NCBI GenBank assembly: GCA_028282325.1 | Contig: JANQID010000047.1 | Location: forward strand, 1 to 49,211 | Reading direction: 5' to 3' | From: Chloroflexaceae bacterium | GTDB taxonomy: Bacteria; Chloroflexota; Chloroflexia; Chloroflexales; Chloroflexaceae | DNA: 49,211 bases | Shown here: piece after piece, positions 1-8,062 of the stretch | Position numbering within the stretch: position 1 is the first letter of the stretch | How the letters are laid out: each line of letters begins with the position of its first letter | The notes under the pieces: model-generated | Told to the model about the DNA's origin: nothing | Databases searched by the model: none | Seen by the model: the letters and a program-made list of their open reading frames with translations, nothing else | Translations under genes and position numbers: made by a program

Positions 1-77
1 CAAATTGTATGTCAACCACCGCCCGGCGCCGATCTGCCGTCACCCCGAGTCGATCTCCCGTCGCTGACCGACATCGA

Positions 78-262
78 TCTTATGTTTAGCGCGCCCCTCC
101 TGATGGGGTTTGAAACCAATTTCCGGTGTTGCCACCGGGGTGGGGGTTTCGACTATCGAGGAATGCCCCGCTCTGATGGGGGTTGAAACAAACACCCCGC
201 TCCTTCAAAATCAAACCCCTCCGGACTATCGAGGAATGCCCCGCTCTGATGGGGGTTGAAAC
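78..262 (+). CRISPR. Three-repeat CRISPR relic
   Basis: Two identical 39-base repeats lie at 151-189 and 224-262. Both begin gactatcgaggaatgcc and end ctgatgggggttgaaac. A degenerate third copy at 78-116 keeps the 3' half (tgatggggtttgaaac). Both spacers, 117-150 and 190-223, are exactly 34 bases, which argues for a true array rather than chance repeats. The repeat contains a CCCC/GGGG hairpin and ends in GTTGAAAC, like the 8-base crRNA 5' handle of type I and III systems, so transcription to the right is inferred. The degenerate repeat is then at the left end, which is unusual because decayed repeats are normally leader-distal. No cas gene and no clear leader is in the window. It is probably an orphan or decayed array. 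Confidence 0.8.
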
Positions 263-318
263 GAAATTTTGCCAAACGTTCCTCCTTTGCCCGCCAACTG
301 CGCGATGAAGCCCAATGA
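262..318 (+). pseudogene. Possible C-terminal remnant of an antitoxin gene
   Basis: Directly after the last CRISPR repeat, an open frame without a start codon reads RNFAKRSSFARQLRDEAQ and stops at 316-318, 16 bases before the VapC-type toxin start. A short charged C-terminus just upstream of a vapC is what the end of a vapB antitoxin would look like, so this may be a truncated partner cut off by the CRISPR boundary. The match is too short to assign a family, and chance is possible. Confidence 0.25.
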
Positions 319-334
319 CGCAACCGAGGCAGCG

Positions 335-675
335 ATGCTCCTGCTTGATACGGACATTATGATCGATGTGCTACGCAGATTCCCGCCGGCATCGCATGGA
401 TCGAGTTGCTCAGCTCGACAGAGTTGCGCTTGCCTGGATTGGTGGTGATGGAATTGATCCAGGGCTGCCGCAACAAGGCAGAGCAAGACCAGGTATTCCG
501 CGACCTGGGCGGCTATCGTACTGCCTGGCCCTCAGCCAGTGCCTGTGACAACGCCCTGCGGGACTTCGTCCGCTTCAAGCTCAGCTATAACCTGGGGCTC
601 CTCGATGTGCTCACCGCGCACACGGCGATTGAATTGGATGCTCCCCTGCATACCTTCAACCAGAAACACTATTAG
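335..675 (+). pseudogene. vapC: VapC-type PIN-domain toxin, frameshifted
   Basis: Intact VapC toxins are small PIN-domain endoribonucleases of about 130 residues. The ATG at 335, after GAGG, opens MLLLDTDIMIDVLRR, the usual PIN N-terminus with the first metal-binding Asp. The frame then shifts near 375-395, and the rest continues in another frame from about 390: IAWIELLSSTEL, VVMELIQGC with the conserved Glu, LGLLDVLTAHTAIELDAP with the second conserved Asp, and LHTFNQKHY. The original frame runs into a stop at 446. The reading also ends just where the IS element begins (674), so the last residues expected after the KHY motif are missing. It has therefore been hit twice, by a frameshift and by an insertion. 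The nuclease is very likely inactive. Confidence 0.75.
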
Positions 676-697
676 ATCCTGTCTCATATTCAGACCA

Positions 698-1457
698 TCA
701 TACGGTGTGCTCAATGGACGATGGTATGGTCAGTCGCCGCGTGAGTAAACGGATCGAGGCGAGAGAGAGCCAGCCTTCGGAGGAGCGCGGATTGTGGTCA
801 TACTCCTTACGCAACTGCCGGTTGCGGCCCATCCAGGCGTGGGTGCGTTCGACGACCCAGCGTTTGGGCGGGACGGCAAACCCACGTTGCCCCGGTAGCC
901 GTTCCACAATCGACAACGCGCCAAGGTCGCGCTGGTGCATCCAGGTCGCAAGTGCCCCACGATAGGTTTGGTCGGCCCAGATTGTCATCAACCGAATACC
1001 GCGCTGGCGGGACGAGCAGGCGGCGCTTGCGCCCGGTCATCCGCTTGCCGCCATCATCGCCGCGTTCCGGCCCACCGACCTCGGTGCTCTTCACGCTGTG
1101 CGTATCCAGCACGCCCGCCGTGGCCTCTGTATGCGACCGTCCGTCCGCCGCCGTGCGCACCTATCGACGCAGGAGGTCGTTGATGCGCATCAGGACGCCT
1201 TTCCGTGTCCAGTGCTGGAAGTACTAGCTCACCGTACTCCGCGGTGGAAAGCCCTTGGGCAGCAAGCGCCATTGGCAAATCGTGCGCAGTTTGTAGCGCA
1301 GGGCGTTGAAGACCTGTCGCGGATCCCCCCACCGTGGCGGCCCGGTTTTCGCTCGTACGTCCAGGTGCGGACGCAGCAGCACCCACTCGACATCGGTCAC
1401 GTCGGTCTCGCACGACTCCGCCTCCGGTTGGATAGGCACGGCCGTTGGTGCTGCCAT
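698..1457 (-). pseudogene. IS5-family (ISL2/IS1031-like) DDE transposase, frameshifted
   Basis: Three successive minus-strand frames together make one transposase. The N-terminal piece starts at MAAPTAVPIQPE (1457) and contains TDVEWVLLRPHL and NALRYKLRTICQWRLLP, typical of the DUF4096-like N-terminus. The middle piece contains VLDTHSVKSTEVGG and GRKRRLLV, the region of the first catalytic Asp. The C-terminal piece contains TIWADQTYRG, then WVVERTHAWMGRNRQLRKEY with the catalytic Glu, and ASIRLLTRRL. At least two frameshifts separate them, so no functional enzyme is made. It belongs to the surrounding inverted-repeat element. Confidence 0.8.
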
Positions 1458-1530
1458 CTGCGTACCCCTGCTGGTCTGACTGTTTGGCTTGAGCACCCAC
1501 AGTCTCCCCCAGCAGGGGTTTCGTGTTGCC

Positions 1531-1673
1531 GCTACCAAACGATCAAAGTCATGCCGCATGTCACCCTGAACGGAGCCGCCGGCAGCGTGAAGGGTCTCGG
1601 CGTTGGGGGGATCTGAGATTCTTCGCTGCGCTCAGAATGACACCATGCAGTGTCTCCCATATTGTTTGGTAGC
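1531..1673. repeat. MITE-like inverted-repeat element, copy 1
   Basis: The element starts gctaccaaacgat and ends attgtttggtagc, near-complementary termini, and is 143 bases long. Inside are gaagggtctcggcgttg and gattcttcgctgcgctcag, the core shared with the other copies in this window. It is nested in the IS between transposase and right end, so it arrived after the IS did. It contains no open reading frame of its own. Confidence 0.8.
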
Positions 1674-1772
1674 ACAGCCATTCTGAGGTAGGGTCTCGGC
1701 GTTGGGGGGATCTGAGATTCTTCGCTGCGCTCAGAATGATTGCATGCGGTACATCCAATATTGTTTGGTAGC
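1674..1772. repeat. MITE-like element, copy 2, 5'-truncated
   Basis: Directly abutting copy 1, this copy repeats gggtctcggcgttggggg, the gattcttcgctgcgctcag core and the terminal ttgtttggtagc, but lacks the gctaccaaac left end. It is probably a partial tandem duplication of the neighbouring element. Confidence 0.7.
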
Positions 1773-1950
1773 GTCCCATCACCCGTTCGAAATGCAGATT
1801 ACATCGTGATCACCATAGTTTGAATATTGGACAGGTTCTGAAAGGCAGAGAAACCAGAAAGATCACTCACAATAACCGAATATTATACGATATTCATAAT
1901 CCGGAATGAGCGACACGCCACACCTTAAACGATTGTAATACCCCAAACCA

Positions 1951-2010
1951 TTGACTTCAGACACAAGAAAAGGTATAAATCATCTAGTCATGTGGAATTC
2001 AATCCACATG
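1951..2010 (+). promoter_or_regulatory. Sigma70-type promoter of the exopolysaccharide locus with downstream inverted repeat
   Basis: TTGACT at 1951-1956 and TATAAA at 1974-1979 are separated by exactly 17 bases, a near-consensus promoter pointing at the first exopolysaccharide gene. The expected transcription start is about 1986. An inverted repeat with perfect 8-base arms, CATGTGGA (1989-1996) and TCCACATG (2003-2010), begins right at that point. It could be a repressor operator or a hairpin at the 5' end of the leader. A second, weaker inverted repeat, GAATAT/ATATTC, lies upstream at 1878-1895. The leader to the first ATG would be about 100 bases. Confidence 0.7.
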
Positions 2011-2086
2011 CATTGCGAATTCATATTATAGGAATGGTCATAGCAACGTCTGGCCATGCCCGAATTCTTTACATTTGGGCGAAATT

Positions 2087-3379
2087 ATGGATCTGATGGA
2101 TCTGATGTCCTATCTAAGAATATTTTTGCGGCGAAAAGGATTGATCGCAACAACAATCATCGTTGCTCTCGTTGTTGTGTTCCTCGGTGTGCTACAGATT
2201 ACACCATCTTACCGTGCATCGGCAACCGTTCGCGTCCTGACCAGCCGCGATGGGGATGTCGACTACGGGAAGCTGCAGTATGTGGATCGGCTGATGAATA
2301 CCTACGCCGGGATTCTGAAGAGCGGACCAGTAATGGCTCAGCTTCAAGAGCAACTCGACATCACATCTTCTCCAGACATCGACGTGGAATTTCCCGCAAG
2401 CACGGAACTCATGCGGATTGACGTTACTGATCCGGATCCCGTCCTGGCAGCGGAAGCCGCCAACTTACTCGCATCAATCCTGATCGCAGAAAGCCGCAGC
2501 AGCCAGCTCGGTCGGGAGTATGCTGTGTCGCTGGTGGATCCAGCTGTACCTTCACAGTCGCCAGACTCACCCAATACGGCTCAGATGCTTGGCCTAACAG
2601 CGGTCCTTGGTCTATTCGGCGGACTAGCACTGTCGATCCTGTTGGAGTACTTCGACTCGACATTGTACTCAACTGATCACATCCAAAAGGCGACATCGCT
2701 TGAGATCGTAGGGCAGATCCCTCGCCTTGATCGTCAACAGCGCAACACATTCCTCAACGGCCAATCAGCGCCAGGAGAAGCGATTCGCTGGTTACGCATC
2801 AACACGTTGAATGCAGTAAAAAACCTATCGATCAAGACCCTGCTAGTGACGAGCGCCGAACCCGGTGAGGGTAAGTCAACGATTGTGGTAAATCTGGCCT
2901 ATATGATTGCGAAGACCGGACGAACGGTCATCATCGTTGACACAGACTTGCGGCGTCCAGTCATCCATGAGCGATTCAATCTGCCGAACAATGTCGGCCT
3001 GAGCAGTGTATTGAGCCGTGAGGCAACTCTGGAAGATGCGCTACAGGAAACGAGCATTTCCGGACTTCAAGTGTTATCGAGTGGGCCAAAGCCGCCTGAT
3101 CCGGCTGAGTTGCTGGAATCGCCCAGAATGCCATACCTGTTGGGGCAACTCTCGCAGCAAGCCAGCCTTGTCCTTATCGATGCTCCCGCCTTTCTTTCTG
3201 TTGCCGACTCCGCCATCCTTGCATTGCAGGTCGATGGAGTTCTGTTGGCTATGCGGCGAACGAAGGTACGGCAGGCTCCAGCGCAGGAAACTCATCGCCA
3301 ACTCTTAAACCTCGATTCGAAAATCATTGGAGTTGTTGTGAACGAGGCCGAGTCGAAGCATAGCTATACAAACTCGTAA
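2087..3379 (+). CDS. Chain-length determinant/BY-kinase-like ATPase (Wzz-Wzc type)
   Basis: This 430-residue protein has the architecture of Wzz/Wzc polysaccharide co-polymerases, which set chain length and coordinate polymerisation and export at the membrane. A first membrane helix lies near residues 20-40 (IATTIIVALVVVFLGVLQ). An extracytoplasmic loop follows, then a second helix near 166-185 (MLGLTAVLGLFGGLALSIL). The cytoplasmic P-loop ATPase has Walker A SAEPGEGKST (about 256-265), Walker A' VIIVDTDLRRP and Walker B LVLIDAP. The C-terminus ends HSYTNS with a single Tyr instead of the Tyr cluster that BY-kinases autophosphorylate, so signalling by Tyr phosphorylation is doubtful. ATG at 2087 was preferred to the TTG at 2075, although no strong ribosome site marks either. 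It is the first gene behind the promoter at 1951. Confidence 0.88.
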   Translation: MDLMDLMSYLRIFLRRKGLIATTIIVALVVVFLGVLQITPSYRASATVRVLTSRDGDVDYGKLQYVDRLMNTYAGILKSGPVMAQLQEQLDITSSPDIDVEFPASTELMRIDVTDPDPVLAAEAANLLASILIAESRSSQLGREYAVSLVDPAVPSQSPDSPNTAQMLGLTAVLGLFGGLALSILLEYFDSTLYSTDHIQKATSLEIVGQIPRLDRQQRNTFLNGQSAPGEAIRWLRINTLNAVKNLSIKTLLVTSAEPGEGKSTIVVNLAYMIAKTGRTVIIVDTDLRRPVIHERFNLPNNVGLSSVLSREATLEDALQETSISGLQVLSSGPKPPDPAELLESPRMPYLLGQLSQQASLVLIDAPAFLSVADSAILALQVDGVLLAMRRTKVRQAPAQETHRQLLNLDSKIIGVVVNEAESKHSYTNS

Positions 3380-3487
3380 AGCTCAAGGTTTTTTGGATCA
3401 CATTGTTAGAGGTTAAAGGCATCCCGATACAATCAATGTAAAGACTCACATCGTAATTGGGTCTCAACAGCTTGAAGTAGGTGCAGA

Positions 3488-4213
3488 ATGGCAATAGAAA
3501 ATTTAAATTCGGTTGGTCGACGGATCTCAACCCTGCTTGCAGAACCACGCGACACAAGTCTACGCTTCTACGTCAAACGTTGCTTCGATGTTACGCTAGC
3601 AGTGATATTGCTAATTCTGCTATTACCACTGCTCCTGCTCATTGCGATCCTGATCAAGGTCGACTCTTTAGGTCCAGTCCTGTTCATTCAGGAACGGGTT
3701 GGAGCGCGGCGGGAAAGCAAGGGGCGGCAGGCGGCCTGGAGCATTGTGCCATTCCAGATGTACAAGTTTCGGACAATGTTCCATAACGCTGATCAATCGT
3801 TGCACAAGGCCCATATCAAGGCATTTGCCGAGGGCAAGCTTGATACATCGAAAGGAGGTACGTTCAAACTGATCGATGATCCGCGTATCACAAGGTTTGG
3901 TCGCTTTTTGCGCAAAACAAGCCTCGATGAACTCCCGCAATTGTTGAATGTCATAAAAGGGGAAATGAGTCTCGTCGGGCCGCGACCCGTTCCTGAATAT
4001 GAGGTCAAGGAATACGCCGACTGGCACTTCGAGCGGTTTACGTCGTTGCCGGGAGTTTCCGGACTGTGGCAAGTAGAAGGGCGGTCGCTGGTGACAATGG
4101 ACGAGATGGTCAAACTCGATATTGAGTACAACCGCCAGCGATCGATCCGTCTCGATCTCAAACTCATGTTGATGACCATACCTTCGGTCTTGTTTGAAAA
4201 AGGCGCTGGTTAA
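3488..4213 (+). CDS. Polyprenyl-phosphate sugar-1-phosphate transferase (priming transferase)
   Basis: A 241-residue member of the bacterial sugar transferase family (PF02397, WbaP/PssY/EpsL-like monotopic phosphoglycosyltransferases). It starts the repeat unit by moving a sugar-1-phosphate from a nucleotide sugar to undecaprenyl phosphate. One hydrophobic re-entrant helix spans about residues 35-60, preceded by FYVKRCFD. The catalytic core shows KFRTM, the [20 protein letters not shown] stretch with the Asp-Glu dyad, and [25 protein letters not shown] follows. The long N-terminal membrane region of full WbaP is absent, as in the minimal PglC-like class. The identity of the sugar cannot be read from sequence; given the neighbours it could be a HexNAc. 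It is about 110 bases after the co-polymerase gene. Confidence 0.92.
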   Translation: MAIENLNSVGRRISTLLAEPRDTSLRFYVKRCFDVTLAVILLILLLPLLLLIAILIKVDSLGPVLFIQERVGARRESKGRQAAWSIVPFQMYKFRTMFHNADQSLHKAHIKAFAEGKLDTSKGGTFKLIDDPRITRFGRFLRKTSLDELPQLLNVIKGEMSLVGPRPVPEYEVKEYADWHFERFTSLPGVSGLWQVEGRSLVTMDEMVKLDIEYNRQRSIRLDLKLMLMTIPSVLFEKGAG

Positions 4214-4256
4214 CATCAACGCAATGCAGCCAGGTCTCCTGGGGAGGGAGACGACA

Positions 4257-5303
4257 ATGAATAATCAAGTTGGTATCGCCGTTATTGGCGCAGGCTATTG
4301 GGGCATTAACTTTGTGCGTGTCTTCAACGAACTACCCGGTTCACGTGTCGTAACAGTATGCGATAAGCGTCCTGAGCGGCTACACGAAATCGGTCAGCGC
4401 TTTCCAGGGATCGTACTGACCACGAGTGCTGAAGAAGCGATTGGCATGAAGGGGGTCGATGCTGTCGTCGTCGCCACACCGGCAACCGGTCACTACCATG
4501 TGGCACGCTATAGTCTGCTTGCTGGTAAGCCGACCCTGGTCGAAAAACCATTGACAAAAACGGTGGTTGAGTCGGAGGAATTACTCTATCTGGCAGACTC
4601 GCACAACGGACTGCTGATGGTCGGGCATACCTTCGTCTACAACCCGGCTGTTCGGAAAGTGAAGGACTATATTCGAGCGGATGAGCTCGGCCAGTTGTAC
4701 TACGTGTACGCCCAACATACCAATCTGGGACCGATCCGCAAAGATGTAAACGCAATCTGGGATCTGGCACCACACGACGTTTCTATCTTCAACTACTGGC
4801 TGGACACCAAACCCGAATGGGTCAGTGCAGTTGGCGCACGGGTGCTGGGAAATGGACGAGAAGACGTTGGTTTCGTGTCACTGGGATACCCGAATGGAGT
4901 CGTTGGACATATTCACGTCAGCTGGGCCGACCCGAACAAAGTGCGTGAGATGGTGGTTGTTGGCAGCAAACAGCGGATCGTGTTCGATGATGTGAACGTT
5001 CAGGAGCGTGTACGGGTCTTCGAGAAGGGAGTGGCTCCGGCAGAGCCGGACACAGCCAATTACGGCGAGCATCAACTGCTGATGCGTGACGGCGATATCA
5101 TCAGCCCGCGCATTGCTGCCAGCGAGCCGCTCAAGAATGAGTGCCTGCACTTCTTGGAGTGTATTGAACAGGGCATCAATCCTATCAGTAGCGGTAGAGA
5201 AGGTACCGACGTGGTGCAGGTGATGGAAGCGATCGATCATTCGATCAGAATGAATGGCGCGCCAGTACAGGTTGAGTTGCTGGAACACGCCGTCGCCGCG
5301 TGA
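4257..5303 (+). CDS. Gfo/Idh/MocA oxidoreductase, WbpB-like
   Basis: A 348-residue NAD(P)-dependent oxidoreductase. The Rossmann motif [11 protein letters not shown] is at residues 5-15, EKPLTKTV carries the conserved EKP, and [14 protein letters not shown] holds the His-containing substrate motif. In WbpB/WlbA enzymes this fold oxidises the C3 hydroxyl of UDP-GlcNAc uronic acid. The very next gene is a DegT aminotransferase and a WbpD-like acetyltransferase closes the locus, so that role is the best inference here. The start was set at the ATG preceded by GGGAGGGAG. An upstream in-frame ATG at 4194 overlaps the transferase gene and lacks such a site. Substrate specificity is unproven, and other Gfo/Idh sugar dehydrogenations remain possible. 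Confidence 0.85.
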   Translation: MNNQVGIAVIGAGYWGINFVRVFNELPGSRVVTVCDKRPERLHEIGQRFPGIVLTTSAEEAIGMKGVDAVVVATPATGHYHVARYSLLAGKPTLVEKPLTKTVVESEELLYLADSHNGLLMVGHTFVYNPAVRKVKDYIRADELGQLYYVYAQHTNLGPIRKDVNAIWDLAPHDVSIFNYWLDTKPEWVSAVGARVLGNGREDVGFVSLGYPNGVVGHIHVSWADPNKVREMVVVGSKQRIVFDDVNVQERVRVFEKGVAPAEPDTANYGEHQLLMRDGDIISPRIAASEPLKNECLHFLECIEQGINPISSGREGTDVVQVMEAIDHSIRMNGAPVQVELLEHAVAA

Positions 5304-5325
5304 GACACGGAAGAAGAGGAATATT

Positions 5326-6447
5326 ATGACAATCAAACAACCACCAACCCGTGTCGCGTTTGTCGATCTGGCCGCTCAGTATGCCGCTATCTCCGAAGAA
5401 ATCGACCAGGCCATGGCCCGAGTCTTGCAGAAGTGCGACTTCATTCTAGGCCAGGATGTGCAGCTCTTCGAGGAGGAATTCGCGGCATACTGCGAGACCG
5501 ACTATGCCGTGGGGGTCGACTCTGGCACTTCGGCATTGGAGCTGGCGCTGCGGGCATGTGGAGTCGGACCTGGTGACGAGGTCATCACTGCCGCGAACAC
5601 GTTTATCGCGACAGCACTGGGGATTACTCACGCCGGCGCCACCCTGGTGCCTGTCGATATCGATCCGCAGACCTACAACATCGATGTAGCTGCCGTCGAG
5701 CGAGCAGTAACGCCGCGTACAAAGGCGATCTTGCCGGTGCATCTCTACGGGCAACCAGCCGATATGGATCCGTTGATCGCCCTTGCCCGCAAGCACGATC
5801 TCGTTGTAATCGAAGATGCGGCCCAGGCTCACGGAGCGCGGTATAAAAGCAAGCGGGTCGGGTCGTTCGGGCATGCTGCAGCCTTCAGCTTTTATCCCGG
5901 CAAGAATCTGGGGGCCTATGGTGATGGTGGTGCAGTTGTCACTAGCGATCCGCAAATCGCCGACAACCTACGCATGCTGCGCAACTACGGTCAACGCCGC
6001 AAATACCATCATGAATTGCTGGGATTCAACCGGCGCCTCGATACGTTGCAGGCAGCTGTTCTACGGGTCAAGTTGCGCTATCTCGATGCGTGGAACGCAG
6101 CCCGCCGCGCCCACGCCGAACAGTATTCGCGATTGCTCGCCGATACTTCAGGTGTGATGCCCCCTATCGTGCCCGACTACGCTGAGCCGGTCTGGCACCT
6201 GTATGTCGTACGGGTTGACGATCGGGATGGTTTGATGGCGCATCTGAGCAGCCACAATATAGCGGCCGGTATTCACTACCCGGTGCCGATCCACTTGCAG
6301 CAGGCGTATCATCAACTTGGGTACAGTCGCGGCAGCTTTCCGATTTGCGAGGAGTATGCCGAACACATCGTATCACTGCCAATGTTTGCCGAGCTGGATC
6401 AAGACTCGGTCGAGCATGTCGTCGAGTCTGTACGCAGCTTTGTATGA
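5326..6447 (+). CDS. DegT/DnrJ/EryC1/StrS aminotransferase, WbpE-like
   Basis: A 373-residue PLP-dependent sugar aminotransferase. The glycine-rich PLP pocket [23 protein letters not shown] with the PLP-ring Asp, and [14 protein letters not shown] with the Schiff-base Lys at about 193 are all visible. [21 protein letters not shown] follows, as in the WbpE/PglE family. It would aminate a 3- or 4-keto nucleotide sugar using glutamate. Placed 22 bases after the WbpB-like gene, a 3-amination in a 2,3-diamino uronic acid route is the likeliest job. The ATG after GAAGAGGAA was chosen as the start; the upstream in-frame ATG lies inside the preceding gene. Confidence 0.9.
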   Translation: MTIKQPPTRVAFVDLAAQYAAISEEIDQAMARVLQKCDFILGQDVQLFEEEFAAYCETDYAVGVDSGTSALELALRACGVGPGDEVITAANTFIATALGITHAGATLVPVDIDPQTYNIDVAAVERAVTPRTKAILPVHLYGQPADMDPLIALARKHDLVVIEDAAQAHGARYKSKRVGSFGHAAAFSFYPGKNLGAYGDGGAVVTSDPQIADNLRMLRNYGQRRKYHHELLGFNRRLDTLQAAVLRVKLRYLDAWNAARRAHAEQYSRLLADTSGVMPPIVPDYAEPVWHLYVVRVDDRDGLMAHLSSHNIAAGIHYPVPIHLQQAYHQLGYSRGSFPICEEYAEHIVSLPMFAELDQDSVEHVVESVRSFV

Positions 6448-6512
6448 GTTCCTGCATGTCAGGATGTGCGGTGCAGCACCATACCTCCTGACACGCACAG
6501 GGTCTGGATGAA

Positions 6513-8042
6513 ATGAGGCACGTGTTCACGATGGCAGTCTGGACAACAATTCGTCAACGTGCACAGAGTCTACTGCCGTCGGATCCCAACCGGTGGCTGC
6601 CGTCAGTCGAACCGATCAATCGATCAATTGTCGGTCAGGCAGGCATTGCCGCCGGGGCGGGATTGTTCCTCGGCATCTATGTGTTGGGGGTATCCCGGCT
6701 GTCCAGCCAGATGATGCTGATGGCGCTTGCAGCTGCGCTCGGGCTGTTTGGCGTCATTATCATTGGGCATCTGCGCAAGTTGCTCCTCGCGGTCATAATC
6801 GTGGAAATCACGTTTCCACTCGACATCTATCTGAACTATCAGACCGACCTCGCCGAAATCGGCGCGCTGGGAGGCTTTAATATCTCGGTCACGACCGGCT
6901 GCCTGCTAGCACTGTATACACTCTGGCTGGGCAATGCACTGATCGGTGCCGGTTACGCACCACGACCACGCTGGTTTGCGAATCCGCCGCTGGTGATCTA
7001 CATCGCGCTCGCAACGATTTCAACCATTGTAGCTGTCGACAAGACTCTTTCGAGCTTCGAGATCTTTTTGCTCTTGCAATCATTTCTGCTTTTTACCTAT
7101 ATCGCCAGTACCGTCAAGACCAGGGAAGAAGTCGTCTTCATTGTCACCATTCTCCTGATCACCCTGCTGTTCGAGGCCCTGGTGATGATTGGATTACGGG
7201 GCATTGGTCGCTCGATTGAGATCGGCCCGCTTACCGCCAGGATTGACTCGGGTGGTCGGGTCGGCGGCACGGTCGGGAGTCCCAACGGCGCAGGGGGGTA
7301 CCTCTCGCTGCTGCTTGTCCCTGCACTCAGTCTCCTGATTGCTCGTTGGGGATCCTTGCATAAGCTGCTTGCCATTACCGCCTTTGGATTGGGCACGATC
7401 GCCCTGATCTTGACCCAATCACGTGGGGGATGGCTCGCCTTTGGGGGCTCCCTCACGTTGTTTATGTTCATCACCTGGCGACGAGGCTGGATTTCGCTGA
7501 CAATGCCGACAATCCTGCTACTTGTCAGCGTCGGCGTAGCCATCACTTTTCAAGATGCGATTGTTGCGCGGCTCTTCGGTGACGACGATGGCTCAGCTGC
7601 GTCGCGACTGCCGCTGATCGATTTGGCCTTTCGGATCATCCGTGATCATCCGTTTCTGGGAATCGGCACCAACAATTTTGCGGCGCTGATCCGCAGCTAC
7701 GATACCCCTGATTTCGGCAATGCATGGCTCTATGTTGTTCACAATAAGTACCTCCTCATCTGGGCAGAGATGGGGTTGCTCGGACTTGCCGCGTTTCTAG
7801 GATTTCTGATGCTGATGATCTACCGTGGATGGCGTGCTGCAGTAACGAACGATCACTTCCTGGCACCGCTTGCTATTGCGTTCAGTACCGCAATTGCCGG
7901 CCATATGTTTCATATGCTGTTTGATGTCTTCAATGGACGGACGCAGATTCAGTTGCTGTGGTTATGTGCAGCCATTATCACCGTGATCGATCATAGCCGG
8001 TTGACAGACCCTGATGTTGATGTTTCCATAAGCTCAACCTGA
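6513..8042 (+). CDS. O-antigen ligase/polymerase family membrane protein (Wzy-like)
   Basis: A 509-residue polytopic membrane protein with about 10-12 hydrophobic segments, such as MMLMALAAALGLFGVIIIG and LLLVPALSLLIARW. The Wzy_C/WaaL signature region is present: LTQSRGGWLAFGG in the middle, then a large loop with FLGIGTNNF and VVHNKYLLIWAEMGLLGLAA. Proteins of this family polymerise undecaprenyl-linked repeat units or ligate glycans. Inside a locus with a Wzx flippase and a Wzz-type co-polymerase, polymerase is the more likely function. The start at 6513 has only a weak ribosome site; the ATG at 6531 is an alternative. Confidence 0.87.
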   Translation: MRHVFTMAVWTTIRQRAQSLLPSDPNRWLPSVEPINRSIVGQAGIAAGAGLFLGIYVLGVSRLSSQMMLMALAAALGLFGVIIIGHLRKLLLAVIIVEITFPLDIYLNYQTDLAEIGALGGFNISVTTGCLLALYTLWLGNALIGAGYAPRPRWFANPPLVIYIALATISTIVAVDKTLSSFEIFLLLQSFLLFTYIASTVKTREEVVFIVTILLITLLFEALVMIGLRGIGRSIEIGPLTARIDSGGRVGGTVGSPNGAGGYLSLLLVPALSLLIARWGSLHKLLAITAFGLGTIALILTQSRGGWLAFGGSLTLFMFITWRRGWISLTMPTILLLVSVGVAITFQDAIVARLFGDDDGSAASRLPLIDLAFRIIRDHPFLGIGTNNFAALIRSYDTPDFGNAWLYVVHNKYLLIWAEMGLLGLAAFLGFLMLMIYRGWRAAVTNDHFLAPLAIAFSTAIAGHMFHMLFDVFNGRTQIQLLWLCAAIITVIDHSRLTDPDVDVSISST

Positions 8043-8062
8043 TAAAAGAGCAAAGCATTTTA

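Larger units (their letters stand above)
674..1839 (-). mobile_element. Degenerate IS5-family insertion sequence
   Basis: Imperfect terminal inverted repeats are visible. The left end at 674-693 reads agatcctgtctcatattcag, and the right end (1839-1820, complement) reads agaacctgtccaatattcaa, with 16 of 20 positions matching. Between them is a broken transposase on the minus strand. The span, about 1.17 kb, includes roughly 240 bases of MITE-like repeat inserted between the transposase start and the right end. Without those the element would be about 0.92 kb, a normal size for the ISL2/IS1031 side of IS5. No clean target duplication was found. The element sits at the 3' end of the vapC remnant. 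Confidence 0.7.

Noticed and set aside
1-77. Search for further CRISPR repeats or a leader at the window start.
   Set aside because: No sequence resembling the repeat and no AT-rich leader was found in these bases.
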